A DNA stretch of 64,000 bases from contig VUYT01000006.1 in NCBI GenBank assembly GCA_008802785.1, positions 310,001 through 374,000 of the forward strand, given 5' to 3'. The translations under genes were made by a program, and so were the position numbers. Below the pieces are notes generated by a model. The model did not search any database. It saw nothing but the letters and a program-made list of their open reading frames with translations, and was not told the DNA's origin. Within the stretch, counting starts at the first letter, position 1. Each line of letters begins with the position of its first letter. This DNA is from Symmetrospora coprosmae (Eukaryota > Basidiomycota > Cystobasidiomycetes > Symmetrosporaceae). Positions 53,976 through 64,000 of this stretch are shown one piece after another.

Positions 53976-54452
53976 ATGTCGAGCGGATCGTGAATAGTCG
54001 ATACCCGGAACACATAGATTTCCCTTGGTGCATGTCAGCACGCGCATCCACGCTCGAGCAGAAAGCTCTGTTCCGCTCGTTGTACGAGCGTGTCTCCCGA
54101 TGTAATGCAGTCCATCCGCTGAGATAGCGATTGCGCGCCGTAGCTTCAAAGTCCGTGAAAGGCAGCGCTCACTCTGCTAAAGAGCACTTCCCCTTTGCAT
54201 TGCCAACTACTTTTTCCAGACAACTACCACTACTGCTAACGAGATGAAGGAGCCAGGCTGCAGCCGAGCTTGCTGCTGTATTGGATACGGGCGACGCTCA
54301 ACGTCGGGATGAAGGTGGGGCAAACGAGCACTGCGAGTATCATCACGACCGTTCGGTCAAGCAGACGAGGGTCAGTGATCGTGCATGGACTGAGCCTGCA
54401 TCCTTTGCTCCATGACTGGAGGTCAGAAGTGTGTCTGTCAGCCTTGCATTCG
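53976..54452. other. Intergenic region between convergent SAC1 and CDC11
   Basis: About 475 bp of shared 3' flank; no gene supported. Confidence 0.45.
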
Positions 54453-56547
54453 TCAAACTGAACAGGGGAAGCCAAATGCGGCCAAGTCACCTTTAAGGCT
54501 CTCCTCCCTGGCGATGAGCTCCTGCCTCTTCTCGCTAATCTCCCTCTGGACCTTGATCTCGATCTCTCGGAGCTTCTCCTCTTCCTTCCGGAGCTGCTCC
54601 TCCTTGAGTCGGACCGACTGCGTGGCGAGGTCCTCCGGGTTGATGCTATTGCTCGAATTGTCCATGCCGGGCGAGAGGATGCCGGACCCGTCGCCGTTCG
54701 AAGAGGCACCCCCGGCCCCGCCGCCCGAGCCGAGGTTCAGGCCATTGACGGTCCGGCTCAGCTTTTCGGTCCGGTAGTTCTCGTACAGGAAGTCGTGCGT
54801 AATCTCCTTGAGGTCTGTCAGGTGCGTGTTGAGCAGGCACGAGCGCAGCCGCACAAAGTCGCTGTGTTGCGGGTTGTCGACCTCGACAATGCCCCACGGG
54901 TACCGCCGGGCGCGGATGATCTCGCCGTTCCCAATGTCAATCTCCTCCTCGCTTCCGACAATGGCAAAAGGCAGAAGGGCCTGCCACGAGGCAGTAGAGT
55001 CAGTCTTCTAGTCACGATCTCACTCGGCGTGTACATATCCCCACCCGCAGCTCGCTGTTGTCGGCAATCGTGTCCTCGTCATCCTCCTCGACGTCGTAAG
55101 GGAAGTTGTAGACTGGAATGCCATAGTGCTCAATGTCTTCCATAATCTGCAAGATGAGACAGAGTCTCAGTCCCATCCATCACTGCAGGCGAGCTTGAAG
55201 CAGGCAGCCACTCACCCTCGCTTTGAAGCCGGCGAGCTCTGATGGGGTGAGGGTGTCGGCCTTGCCAACGACGGGAATGACATTGACCCGTGGCGAGAGT
55301 CTCCGCATGAGCTCAATGTCCATCTCTCGGAGGCTGCAAACATGAGCAGAACCAGATTCAGCGGAGGTCAGAGAGGAGATCGACACAACGAGCGGGGCGA
55401 CCTACTGGTGTCCAGAAGGCGGGATGAAGTACAAGAGAGCATGGACACGGTTGTCTCTAAAGCGTGGGTTTCGCTTGATCCGCGACTCCTCGGCAAGAAT
55501 GTCGTCGTACTGGCGCTCGAGGTAGCCGACAATCTCCTGAAAGCTGTGTTGACGGACGTGCTCAGCCGAAAGTCCGGACATCTGCATGGAGCTACGTGAG
55601 ATCAAGCAGCACCCACGAATCGCTGCTGTCGATGGCATTACCAAAGCCAGGGGTGCTTGGAGGAGGATACCACACGGAGACTCAGCACATTGCCCTCGCA
55701 AAGTGGAGCGCCGAGACGGGCTCACTCGACAATGGTGAGGGAGATCCTGACCCCTTCCTCTTCCAGCTCTGTGTGAGCACCACGGACGGAATCGCAAGCC
55801 TGTCAGCACGACCCGTATCTGCTGCCGCGATGGGCACCTGTTAAAGCGCGACTTGCCGACGGTCACGGGCTGTGTGACGGACGCAGTAGCCGTGTCAGCC
55901 GTGTCAGCTGTACGGCCCGCTCCGGCAACGAAAGAGAAGCTCAACGCACCTTGATCTTTAGATCAGGGATGTCGTCCAGGGTGTGACCGAGGACATTGGA
56001 CTCGCAGAGGGTGTTGACAAAGGTCGTCCGTCCCGTCCCGGACGCGCCTTGGGAACGTTAGACATGGATGGTCAGCTCGTTCGGGGCGCCCGAGTGCGCT
56101 TGTAGCATCTGCATCGACTCACCGACTGCAAGCGTGTCGAGTAGATGCGAATAGTGCGGCACGGAGCGTTACAGCCGTGTCAGCTCTTGTGCCCCTGTGC
56201 CCCGACTCCTGAGATGGCGACGCGCCGTGCCGCAGCTGGAGCTGGAGCCGCAGCAGCTGCGATAGAGACGAGATCTCACTGACCGACTGAGAGTGGGATG
56301 GGAAGAGAGAGCGAGAGAGAGCGCGCTTGTGTTCAGCTGCAGCCCTGTGCCCTCCGCTGAGGCAGCCCAGCCCTGCCGCGACCGGACTCACCCATCAGCG
56401 TGAACTGGAGGCCTGTGGGCGCGTGAGCAAGGGGGGCCATCCCGGACAGCGTCAGCAGCAGCAGCAGCAGCAGCACCATCACCGCTATGGGAGGTGACAC
56501 TGAAACGCACCCTTCTTGACGTTCTTCCTTCGACTAGAGTGCATCAT
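54453..56547 (-). CDS. CDC11: Septin, CDC11 type
   Basis: Twelve proposed exons on the minus strand: 56547-56511, 56412-56392, 56286-56284, 56125-56123, 56047-55950, 55869-55857, 55768-55726, 55655-55617, 55543-55406, 55333-55216, 55146-55045, 54980-54453; sum 1143 nt, 380 residues. Start MMHSSRRKNVKKGLQFTLM, then P-loop VVGASGTGRTTF, the switch TIVDTPGFGNAID, RNPRFRDNRVHALLYFIPP, the G4 motif VVGKADTLT, NFPYDVEEDDED, LLPFAIVGSEEE, KYP-like RRYPWGIVEV, and a C-terminal coiled coil (LKEEQLRKEEEKLREIEIKV). The GASGTGRTTF loop is typical of the CDC11 group. Septins form GTP-bound filaments at the bud neck and septum. Two 3-nt exons supply the two valines before the P-loop, and the intron after 55857 is GC-AG (GCAAGT). 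Intron 1 contains a CAG repeat. Confidence 0.93.
55769..55856 (-). other. CDC11: GC-AG intron in CDC11
   Basis: Minus strand: GTC G|GCAAGT ... GCTCACACAG|AG CTG. Joining gives PVTVELEEEGVRISLTIVD, the conserved septin strand. GCAAGT is the consensus for GC donors. A GT donor in this stretch would break the frame. Confidence 0.85.
56123..56125 (-). other. CDC11: Candidate 3-nt microexon B of CDC11 (TCG)
   Basis: Minus strand: acceptor CGACACGCTTGCAG, exon TCG, donor GTGAGT. It adds a second Val; the leftover G joins GC of the next exon as Gly. The downstream intron is 75 nt. Yeast Cdc11 has two residues (Ile-Val) between Met and Gly here, as predicted when both microexons are included. Confidence 0.7.
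56284..56286 (-). other. CDC11: Candidate 3-nt microexon A of CDC11 (TCG)
   Basis: Minus strand: acceptor CCCATCCCACTCTCAG, exon TCG, donor GTCAGT. With a leading G from exon 2 it gives GTC (Val) and passes a G on. Introns on either side are 105 and 158 nt. Confidence 0.7.
56450..56475 (-). repeat. CAG/CTG repeat in CDC11 intron 1
   Basis: About eight tandem CAG units (plus-strand reading) between the exon 1 donor and exon 2 acceptor of the septin gene; non-coding in this model. Confidence 0.75.
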
Positions 56548-56982
56548 CGCGGGCGGGCGTGCAGGGTGGTACGGTCGAGTCCGTCAGGAACGGAGAGCAC
56601 GAGAGGGAGCGCGAGGGGGAGACAGGGGGGAGAACACCGACGTCGAGGTCGGACTCACCTTGCAGTGGGCGCCATCTTGGAGATTTGCACAACTGCAATT
56701 ACTGAACTCTGTGCAGACGAAGTGGGCAGGTGCAAACAGCGAGCGAGCGACGACGACGACTAAGGGACAAAGGGGACGGCGAAGTGAGCGGAGGTTCAGG
56801 GACGGGGAAGGAGAAGGGGTCAGTCCGCCACCAAGCAGGAGGGAGGCCTGTGCCTGAAGCCGGTGAATGCAGATTGCACCTCGAGATCTGCTTCCCCTTC
56901 TCTGTCTGTACAACAGCACACTCTGTATTCACTGTAACGACAGCACTGCTCAGCTTCACCCATCCTCCAGGCCCCCGCCCAC
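56548..56982. promoter_or_regulatory. Intergenic region, aconitase 3' end / CDC11 promoter
   Basis: About 435 bp. It contains purine-rich GGAGAAGGGG and GACGACGACGAC stretches (56745-56820) but no supported gene. Confidence 0.45.
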
Positions 56983-59755
56983 CTATGCACCGGCCTTGGC
57001 CTGCGCCGCTGCAATGTGGTTCAAGCAGCTTCCAGCGACCAACCACTTGAGCTGGCCCTCGCTCATCGAGTGGACAACATCAATCATCTCCTCGCTCCCG
57101 TCCGCCCGCGAAACCTTGACCTTGAGCTTTCCGCCGGCATCCCGACGGATCAGATCGTCCAGCCCAACAGTCTCCACAATGTCGCCAGCCGAGATCTTGC
57201 TGTAGTCGTCTGGGTTGGCAAACGTCAACGGCAGCACTCCTTGCTTCTTGAGGTTCGTCTCGTGTATCCGCGCAATCGAGCGGGCTAGGACAACATTCGC
57301 GCCCAGGAAGCGGGGCTGCAAGGCAGCGCTGCGATAGGGCATGGTGTTAGCTGGTCAGCCACGCAGCCTTCGGGCACTGTGAGCATGATCGAGACTCACT
57401 GCTCTCGCGCACTCCCTTCTCCAATGTTTGAGTCTCCCACAACGATCCACGGCTGCCTGCTCGCCTTCCACCGCTTGGCGACTTCTGGCACGCTCCCAAC
57501 CTTTCCGCAGTCCAACGAATCAATAGCCTGGTTGATTTCGCCCGTCTCGTCGTTGATAGCGCCGATGTATGTGTTCTCAGCGAGGTTGCTCAGATGGCCC
57601 TTGTACTTGAGCCACGGTCCAGCAGCCGAGATCTCATCCGTGGTGCACTTGCCGCGGATGCGGAGCAAGCAGCGCATCCCTCCGAGCTCGAGCTTGACGC
57701 TCGGATCGGCGACCTGCTCGGGTGTGAAGTGCGGCTCGAACGGCGCAAGGAACTCGAGGCGCGACGAGCTGGGGTCAATGGCGATGGGCGTGTCTGGCTG
57801 CGGCTCCGGGTTGGGCGTGGGCGTATAGCTCGTGTTGCCCGCGATGAAGCCGTTCTCCGGTAGCTCAATCCCCGTCGGCGGGTCGAAGCGGAACGGCTGG
57901 CCCTGCGCGTCGAGCAGCGTGTCCGTCATCGGGTTGAACGACAGCTTGCCGCTAAAGGCCATGGCAGTGACAATGTCCGGGCTCGCGAGGAAGTTCATCG
58001 TCTTCTTGTTGGCGTCGTTCCTGCCCCGGAAGTTCCGGTTGAACGAGGTGAGGATTGCATTCTCCTCGCCCTGGCAGTCGCTCCGGTCCCATTGCCCGAT
58101 GCACGGCCCGCACGCGTTCGCTAGCACGGTCCCGCCCACGTTCTCCAGCGTCTCCTTCAAGCCATCCCGCTCGATCGTCGCGTTGATCAGCTCGGAACCG
58201 GGCGTGCACATGAAGGGTGTTGCGGCCTTGAGGCCCTTGGCTTCGGCCTGACGCGCAATGGACGCAACTCGGGTAAGATCCTCGTACGACGAGTTTGTGC
58301 ATGATCCAATGAGCGAGGCCGAGATCTGGTCCTTCCATCCCTTCTCCTGCACCATGGAAGCGAACTTGCTGAGCGGCGTGGCCAAGTCGGGAGTGTGCGG
58401 GCCGTTGCTGCCGGAATTGGACGAGGTGGTCAGCTCGTTGCGCGAAACCCTTGGCGGGTCGATGCACTGGTGGTAGTTCCTTACAGGTGTGGCTCAAGTT
58501 CATCAAGGTTGACGGTGAGGTGCTGGTCGTACTCTGCGCCGTCGTCCTTCTGGAGGAAGCCCTGCTGCGCCGCCTTGTCCGCCTCGTTCGCAACCGGTCC
58601 ACGACCCGTCGCGTGCAGGTAGCTTCGCATGCTGTCGTTGTACGGGAAGCACGACGTTGTTGCGCCCATCTCGGCGCCCATGTTGGCGATCGTGGCGAGG
58701 CCGGTGCACGATTGCGAGGCCAGTCCGCTGCCGTAGTACTCGAGGATGTGACCCGTCCCGCCCTTCACCGTCAACCGGCCCGCAATGTGCAGGATGAGAT
58801 CTTTCGGCGTCGTCCACCCGGACATCTTGCCCTTGAGCTCGATGCCAATCATCTTTGGCGCCTTGAGCTCCCATGGCGTGTTGGTCATGGCGTCGCTGGC
58901 GGGCATGATCGACTCGCGTCAGCCCATGTGCTAGGGCAAGATGAGATCGCTGTCTCGCACTCACACTGCGTCGGCTCCCCCCACGCCGATGGCGATGGCT
59001 CCCAGTCCGCCTGCATTGGGCGTGTGGCTGTCGCAGCCGAGCATGAACAGGCCAGGAGCGGAATAGTTCTCGAGGACGATGGAGTGAATGATGCCGGAAC
59101 CGGGACCCCAGAACTCGATGCCAAACTTGCGGGAGCTGTGGTCGGCAGTTGGAGAGGGCACATTAGCTGCTGCAAACGTCGGGGAGCTTTTTGGGCAAGG
59201 CACTTACGCCGACTCCAGGAAATCAAAGACCTCCTTCTCACTCGCCTGTGCTCTGCGAAGATCCGCCTCTGCGCCTGCAAAGGCCGAGATGAGGTGGTCG
59301 CAGTGCACCGAGGTGGGCACGGCCGCGCGCTTTGCGCCGCAGCTGTTGAACTGCAGCAGGGCCATCTGGGCCGAGGCATCTTGTAGAGCGACACGGTCCG
59401 GGCGAAGCTTGAGGTACGCCTGTCCGCGGAGGTTCTGTGCGTCGAGCGCGGTAAGGTCCTCGACGTTGTGCAGGTGCGAGTAGACAATCTTCTCGGCGAG
59501 CGTCAGGGGCCGCTTGAGGATGGCTTTTACGCGCTCCAGGGAGGACAGGAGATGCGCATACGGCGGGATGAGCGTGCTGCAGTCCTTCGTCGGGAGGACG
59601 CCTCGAGCCGGCGAGCTGCTGCTGGTATCGACGTGCGTCGCAAAGCTTCTCTGCAGATGTCCTGCAGCCACCGCCGCGCCTGACCGCGACGACGACGACG
59701 AGGAGAGCGCAGGAAGCCGAGACCGCTGCGCACGGGCAGCACGAGAGGACAGCAT
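56983..59755 (-). CDS. Mitochondrial aconitase-family hydratase
   Basis: Five exons on the minus strand (59755-59208, 59135-58965, 58895-58485, 58407-57400, 57328-56983) sum to 827 residues in frame. A Ser/Arg/Ala-rich presequence ([20 protein letters not shown]) marks mitochondrial import. Aconitase signatures: [62 protein letters not shown] and [11 protein letters not shown], with the three Cys for the 4Fe-4S cluster (Cys in GSCTN and CxxC in CGPCIG). [13 protein letters not shown], with its active-site Ser/Arg, crosses the last intron. The enzyme isomerises citrate to isocitrate; the fungal Aco2 paralogue works in lysine synthesis on homocitrate, and the two cannot be told apart here with certainty. 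Confidence 0.93.
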
Positions 59756-60034
59756 TCTGGCTGTCGAGATGTCAGATGCGAGTTGGTGTCTGCGTTGATT
59801 CTGTATCTCGCTCCTCGTCTCCAATGGCAGGACTCTTAAAGGTGTTCAGAGTCGTGCGAAGGGCAAAGGTCCCCGGAGACAACGGCGGAGGGGGTGGTGG
59901 CCATCTTGGCCGAGCTCCATGTTCACTGCACAAACGCATCGGATCGCTAAAGAGACGCAGCTCTACGATACAAGGACGTGGATAAATCACCTGCGATACA
60001 AGAACCCGCCGCACACATCCCTGCATGCCGCCGC

Positions 60035-61259
60035 TCACTCCTGCTCCTCGTCGTCGCCGACGTTCATGAAGGTCGCCCATACGTCTGTCGCAACGGCCGC
60101 GGCCGGCGTACCTGCCTTCAAGCCAGCTTCGATGAACTCGTGCATTGCGTCGAGCGACTTGCGGAGGTTGCGCATCTCCTTGCAGAGAGCGTGCGAGCTG
60201 GAATTGTAAAGGCTGGCGAGCTGCTTGTGCGGGACGTATTCGAGGATGACCGCCAGGCAAGGCATTGTCTGATTCGGGCTCTTGTCCACGAATCCAAACG
60301 TTGATGCTTGCTCACTGGCCAGCAGGACTGTGATGCTCCCACGCTCCGTCTCGACATCGAGTCTGTCGTTCCCGACCTGAAGCTGCTCAGCGGTCTGGCT
60401 ACCGGTTGTCCGCAACGAAGTGGGCATCGCTGGCAGCTGAGCCGGCTCGATTTGGTAAAGCTTGCCACCCTCGCAGCCGCTCCAGGGCATGAGCACACTT
60501 CGTCGAAGCAGGGCATCGCTCAGTTTGATCTTTCCTGTGGAGTTGATGGTGCCGATAATGCCAGAGAAAGCATTCGGCAGGATGACACACATGGGTCCTG
60601 AGTGCCAGAAAGCACGGAGACGTACCGCGCCGTACGAAGGTCAGCGCCGTCGACTTGGTGTTGAGAGGAGGTTTGCTTAGTTCTCCAAGCGGCAGTCTCA
60701 CCCTTGTAGTTACAGCACGCTACGTGGAGCACCTGCCGGGGATGCGCCTGCGAGACGTCTACCCTCATGGGGCCGGAGCTGGTCTGTACGTTGATGACGA
60801 TCGGCCGAGGCACGTTGCTCGTCATCCTTAGATCAACATCGATGGGACCGCTTTCTGTAGAAATGGCAATGTCCTTGTCGTTTGCATGCTCGCCGATGTC
60901 GACGAGGTAGCTGCCCCGTACTGCAGCTGAGGTCTCCCGTAGAGTTCTGTAGCCCGCGAGAAGGTGCAAAGATAGCGTATCAGCGGGCTATTGCCTTCGA
61001 GGGTACGCCAAGGCGAGAGACAGAGAGAGTCCCGCTCCACATACACCGGCGCAGTGGCTCGCTGTACCTTGTGCGAGCGACCTTCCCTCGTTCCAGAGCT
61101 GCTGCCTGCTACGGAGTCTCTGGCCAGCTTGGTCTTGTTCGCTTCGGTACGCTTCTTGGCAGATCCGCCCTCGACGCTGGTGCTGGCAACAGGTGGCGGA
61201 GAGGTTGTCTCGGGCTCTGAGCCTGCAGCATCGTAGTGCGGGGGAGCATCGGTCATCAT
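60035..61259 (-). CDS. DUF7330-like / adhesin-type beta-strand repeat protein, unknown function
   Basis: Three exons on the minus strand (61259-61068, 60987-60702, 60597-60035) close in frame to 346 residues. The N-terminus has a PPxY motif (PPHYDAA), a possible WW-domain/Rsp5 ligand, then Lys/Ser-rich disorder. Two blocks of alternating strands follow: VRGSYLVDIGEHANDKDIAI, ESGPIDVDLRMTS, IVINVQTSSGPMRVDV, and GPMCVILPNAFSGIIGTINS. This beta-helix-like pattern resembles the fungal DUF4097/DUF7330 family. The C-terminal part is alpha-helical and acidic-ended (MRNLRKSLDAMHEFIEAG, DDEEQE). A further in-frame ATG lies upstream at 61403. Function unknown; cytosolic since no signal peptide is seen. 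Confidence 0.75.
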
Positions 61260-61557
61260 GCGGTGGAAGTCGCCACCGTGAGCGGCTGCGTGGGTGTCAA
61301 CGATGGATATGGTGGGAAGCAAGGCAGAGAGATGGGAAAAGAGAACAGCGGCACCAGAACTACTCTCGATGCCGTATGTAACGTGCACTGCCACCTTTGT
61401 CATAGTGTCAGTAGCGTGTCAGTGCTGTCCAGGCGTGTCTGTCATTCATGTCACTTCCGTCAAAAGACGCTCAGATCCAAGGCAAATGAAGATCGTGCAG
61501 TCTTTCTGTGAGGGTCAGTCATACATGTACAGGCTGCTGCCACGTTGGACATATGCA

Positions 61558-63669
61558 CTAATCCCACAGCTTGATCAAGCCGTCGTGGCTACCGGTGATG
61601 ACTTTCGACTGTGCAGAGGTGCAGCAATCTGCGTCAGCGTTGTTCAATACTCGGGGTACGATAGCAACTCACCGTCTCGTGTGGCAACCAGGCGTGAGAG
61701 ATGACGGCCTTGCTCGACACCCTGAGCTTCTTGAGCAGCCTGCAGTTCTTCCAGTCCCACATGACGAGGTTCCCTTCTCCGTCTCCCGACGAGAGGAACT
61801 TGCCGTCCGGCGAGAAGGCGACCTCGCAGGCGTACCCAGACGAGTTGTGCCCTGCGAACCGCTTCTTGCGGTTCTGCTTGAGATCCGGACTCGAGTAGAT
61901 GAGAATCTGGTTGTCGAGCGACTGCATGGCGAGGTACTTTAGGGATGGGTGCACGCCGACGGACGGCATCGAGTTCATGTGCGGCTCGGCAATGTACTTG
62001 ATGACGACGGGGATGTCCCAGTCCCAGGCGCGGACCGACTTGTCGTCAGAGGTGGTGACGAACCGGCGATTCTGGTCGACGAATGTAATGCTGTTGACGG
62101 GTCCCAGGTGCTGGTCGTACTCCTGCACAATCTCGCCCGATCGCGCGTCAAACTGGCAGATCTTCTTGTCCGACATGCCCGCGAGGAAGATGTCCTGCTT
62201 GTCCTCGTCCGGGTTGAACTTGATGCAGAAGGGGATCTTGCCGTTCCCGAACGCTTGCACGCACTGCCCGGTCTCGGTGTCCCACAGCTTGATGGTGCGG
62301 TCGTAGCTCGCAGACAGGAAGCGGGTGCCGTTGTTGTTGAACTGAACGTCGCGCACGCTCTGCCCGTGTCCCATGAATGTCCGCAGGCACTTGCCCTCGT
62401 GGTACACGTCCCACAGCTTGACGCGCGTGTCCATCGAGGAGGAGAGGAGGAGGTGCCCGGACTTGGGAAAGAGGCGCACGGCGTTGACACCCTTGGTGTG
62501 CCCGGACCACGTGTGGATGCACGTCTTTGGGATGTAGCTGTCCTGCGTTCCCGGCTCGCCCGTGAGGTTGACGTCGATGTCGCGCGGGATGTGCATGTAT
62601 GTCCGGCCCTGGTAGTCCTGCATGGACTTGCCATGGAACACGGACTTCTCCTCTCCGAACCCGACCTCCTGCTTGCTCTTGTGAATGATTGGGCCCTTCT
62701 TATTCCGTACGCGCTCGTGCATCTGGTACTCCTCCTCTGTCGGAACAGGCGGGGCGGTGGCTTCGTCCTTCCAACCCGCCCACGGTCCCATGTAAGCCTT
62801 TGCACGCTTGAGATCGTCCTCTTCGCTGCTAGCCTCTTCGTCCTGCCCTTCCTCCCCTTCTGCTCCGTCGCCTTTTGTCGGCTTGTCCTCTGCCGGATCG
62901 TCGAACACGCCGACCTTGCCCTTTGCCTTCCTCTTGCGCTTGATAGCTTTCACCTCTGCTTTCGGGGGGCGATAGTCTCTCACGGTTGCGCCATTCAGCG
63001 CATTGGCATTCGAAGCATCCCCGACAAAGCCGCTCCCGCCAGCCGCCCGCCCTCCGATAATCGATGGGTCGCGGGCGTACTGCAGCACGTTGAAGCTCAT
63101 GTGCTGGTTCCGAAAGTCGACGTCCGACATTGCCTGCTGCTCGACATGCCCTGTGAGCGTGTTGTAGGACTTCCCGAGTCCGGCCGACGAGCCGGCGCCT
63201 CTCAGCTGGCCGAGGACATTGTCTGGCCCTTCCACGGGACGTGTCATGTCCTCGTAGCTCAGGTTGATGTTCATGAGCGTGTCCGTGGGGCGTGTGATGA
63301 GCGAAGTGGACGGTTTGGAGAGGTCCTGGTTGCAGCCATCACAGTCATCAGCTTTCGTTGCTCCACCGTCGAGCTGGCTGCGAACCGCCAGTGGCCCACC
63401 TCTGTCAAGACATCCGGGTTGGCCAGACCAGCCGCAGCGCCGGAGATGGACGGTGCTGCTGCAGCTGCCCTGCTCGTGCTCGGCAGTGAGGCTATTGGCC
63501 TGCTGCTGCCTTGCGCTGTCGCAGTCGAGCCCAGATTTGCGAGACCAAAAGCGTCGCTGGCTGCTGCTGCCTCAATCGCAGCATCCTCCTCCTCCTCCTG
63601 CTCGCGCCGTTGCCGTTCGCTGATGGCAGCAGCATCCGCCTCCATGTCGTCTGTGATGTGCGCCTGCAT
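61558..63669 (-). CDS. PRP17: PRP17/CDC40 second-step splicing factor (WD40)
   Basis: Three exons on the minus strand (63669-63400, 63325-61673, 61608-61558; all phase 0) give 657 residues. An Ala/Glu-rich N-terminus precedes the family segment LITRPTDTLMNINLSYEDMT, formed by the first splice. A Lys-rich linker (EVKAIKRKRKAKGKVG) and SKQEVGFGEEKSVFHGKSMQ, DYQGRTYMHIPRDIDVNL follow, then seven WD repeats with clear GH...WD units: TWSGHTKGVNAV, KLWDVYHEGKCLRTFMGHGQ, KLWDTETGQCVQAF, VRAWDWDIPVVIKYIAEPHM, and the last, GSHDGLIKLWD, completed by the 17-codon final exon. Prp17 joins the spliceosome for the second catalytic step. Both an ATG at 63669 and one at 63645 are in frame. Confidence 0.95.
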
Positions 63670-64000
63670 CCTGCTGTCTGTCTGCGTAGGCTCGATCTGA
63701 TGAAGCCGGTAGGCAGGACGGCAAGCCGAGACAGCTGGCCTCTGCCTCTCTGCCTCTTTCCTGCCAGCCGCTGCATCAATGCAGACGGGCTCACGGAGCA
63801 GCTCAATTCGGAGCCGCAAAGCTATGAACAATGTCCTGTGCTGCAGTGCGGCGCTATTCGCTACTGACACGTCTGCCGTCGCAGCCTGATGAGCCCGCTG
63901 AAACCCGCAAACGGCTTCTTGTAGCGAGGCGGCTGCCATCGCCCACGGAGACACCAGAAGCCTACCCACACTGACCCTCTGACCACCCTCACTCACAATT
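63670..64000. other. Window edge, upstream of PRP17
   Basis: 331 bp that should contain the PRP17 5' leader and promoter. No other gene is supported before the window ends. Confidence 0.45.

Noticed and set aside
56366-56412. Read-through of CDC11 exon 2 into its intron giving MGESGRGR, which resembles a septin P-loop
   Set aside because: The real P-loop GASGTGRTTF is present in the downstream exon with correct flanking conservation. The resemblance comes from the donor sequence GTGAGTCC, and the frame soon departs from septin sequence.
61949-63700. 583-codon plus-strand frame opposite PRP17
   Set aside because: Lies antisense to WD40 repeats that are unmistakably coding on the minus strand; such long antisense frames are expected from GC-rich third positions.
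1-64000. Search for transposons, LTR elements, viral remnants, tRNA, rRNA and CRISPR
   Set aside because: No reverse transcriptase, integrase, transposase or capsid-like motifs, terminal repeats, tRNA arms or spaced direct repeats were recognised by eye. A tRNAscan or repeat-library search could still find short or degraded copies.

Overview
The window is nuclear DNA from a fungus, most likely a basidiomycete of the Ustilaginomycotina (smut-like) type. The grounds are high GC with GC-rich third codon positions, short dense introns (mostly 50-150 bp, GTRNGT...YAG), long low-complexity Ser/Ala/Gln/Pro stretches, and a gene set typical of such fungi (KRE6/SKN1 glucan protein, CDC11 septin, double-bromodomain BDF1, mitochondrial aconitase, SAC1, PRP17, DUG3). 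The exact genus is not recognised. No rRNA, tRNA, transposon, viral remnant or CRISPR array was seen. Gene models were assembled by hand; for almost all of them the exon phases close and the total is a multiple of three.

Layout. 0-3 kb: partial N-terminally acylated protein (-), DLT1-like membrane protein (-), mitochondrial membrane protein (+). 3-7.6 kb: peroxisomal (PTS1) acyl-CoA/4CL-type ligase and a seven-exon P450, same strand. 8.3-12.1 kb: large ubiquitin-like/multi-TM ERAD protein (HERP/USA1 type). 13.2-14.7 kb: secreted acidic double-psi beta-barrel protein. 15.2-17.3 kb: second AMP-forming acyl-CoA ligase (-). 18-21.4 kb: KRE6/SKN1 (13 exons). 21.9-26.2 kb: BDF1-like BET protein (-). 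27.6-30.4 kb: 923-residue disordered protein (-). 31.3-34.1 kb: MCP2/ADCK1-like ABC1 kinase. 34.3-35.4 kb: nicotinamide riboside kinase (-). 36.3-39.3 kb: AP-1-like bZIP, then a dithiol glutaredoxin. 39.8-42.4 kb: homeodomain factor (-). 43.4-44.5 kb: PWWP protein. 44.7-47.4 kb: divergent DUG3 amidotransferase and SH3BGR-like thioredoxin-fold protein sharing 140 bp. 47.6-48.1 kb: small acylated protein. 49-50.7 kb: secreted CE12 esterase-like pseudoenzyme. 51.1-54 kb: SAC1. 54.5-56.5 kb: CDC11 septin (-). 57-59.8 kb: aconitase (-). 60-61.3 kb: DUF7330-like protein (-). 61.6-63.7 kb: PRP17 (-).

Most genes are unrelated housekeeping genes packed head-to-tail or divergently. Plausible functional neighbours are the P450 with the peroxisomal CoA ligase, the glutathione/thiol set (DUG3, SH3BGR-like, glutaredoxin, AP-1-like bZIP), and cell-surface genes (KRE6, DPBB protein, CE12-like protein).

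The most striking signal is splicing architecture. The CDC11 septin appears to contain two consecutive 3-nt exons (both TCG, both with consensus flanks), each adding one valine just before the P-loop. The DUG3 catalytic cysteine sits in an 8-nt first coding exon, and further exons of 10, 13, 13 and 14 nt occur in DUG3, CDC11, the homeodomain gene and the DPBB gene. Several GC-AG introns are also present.
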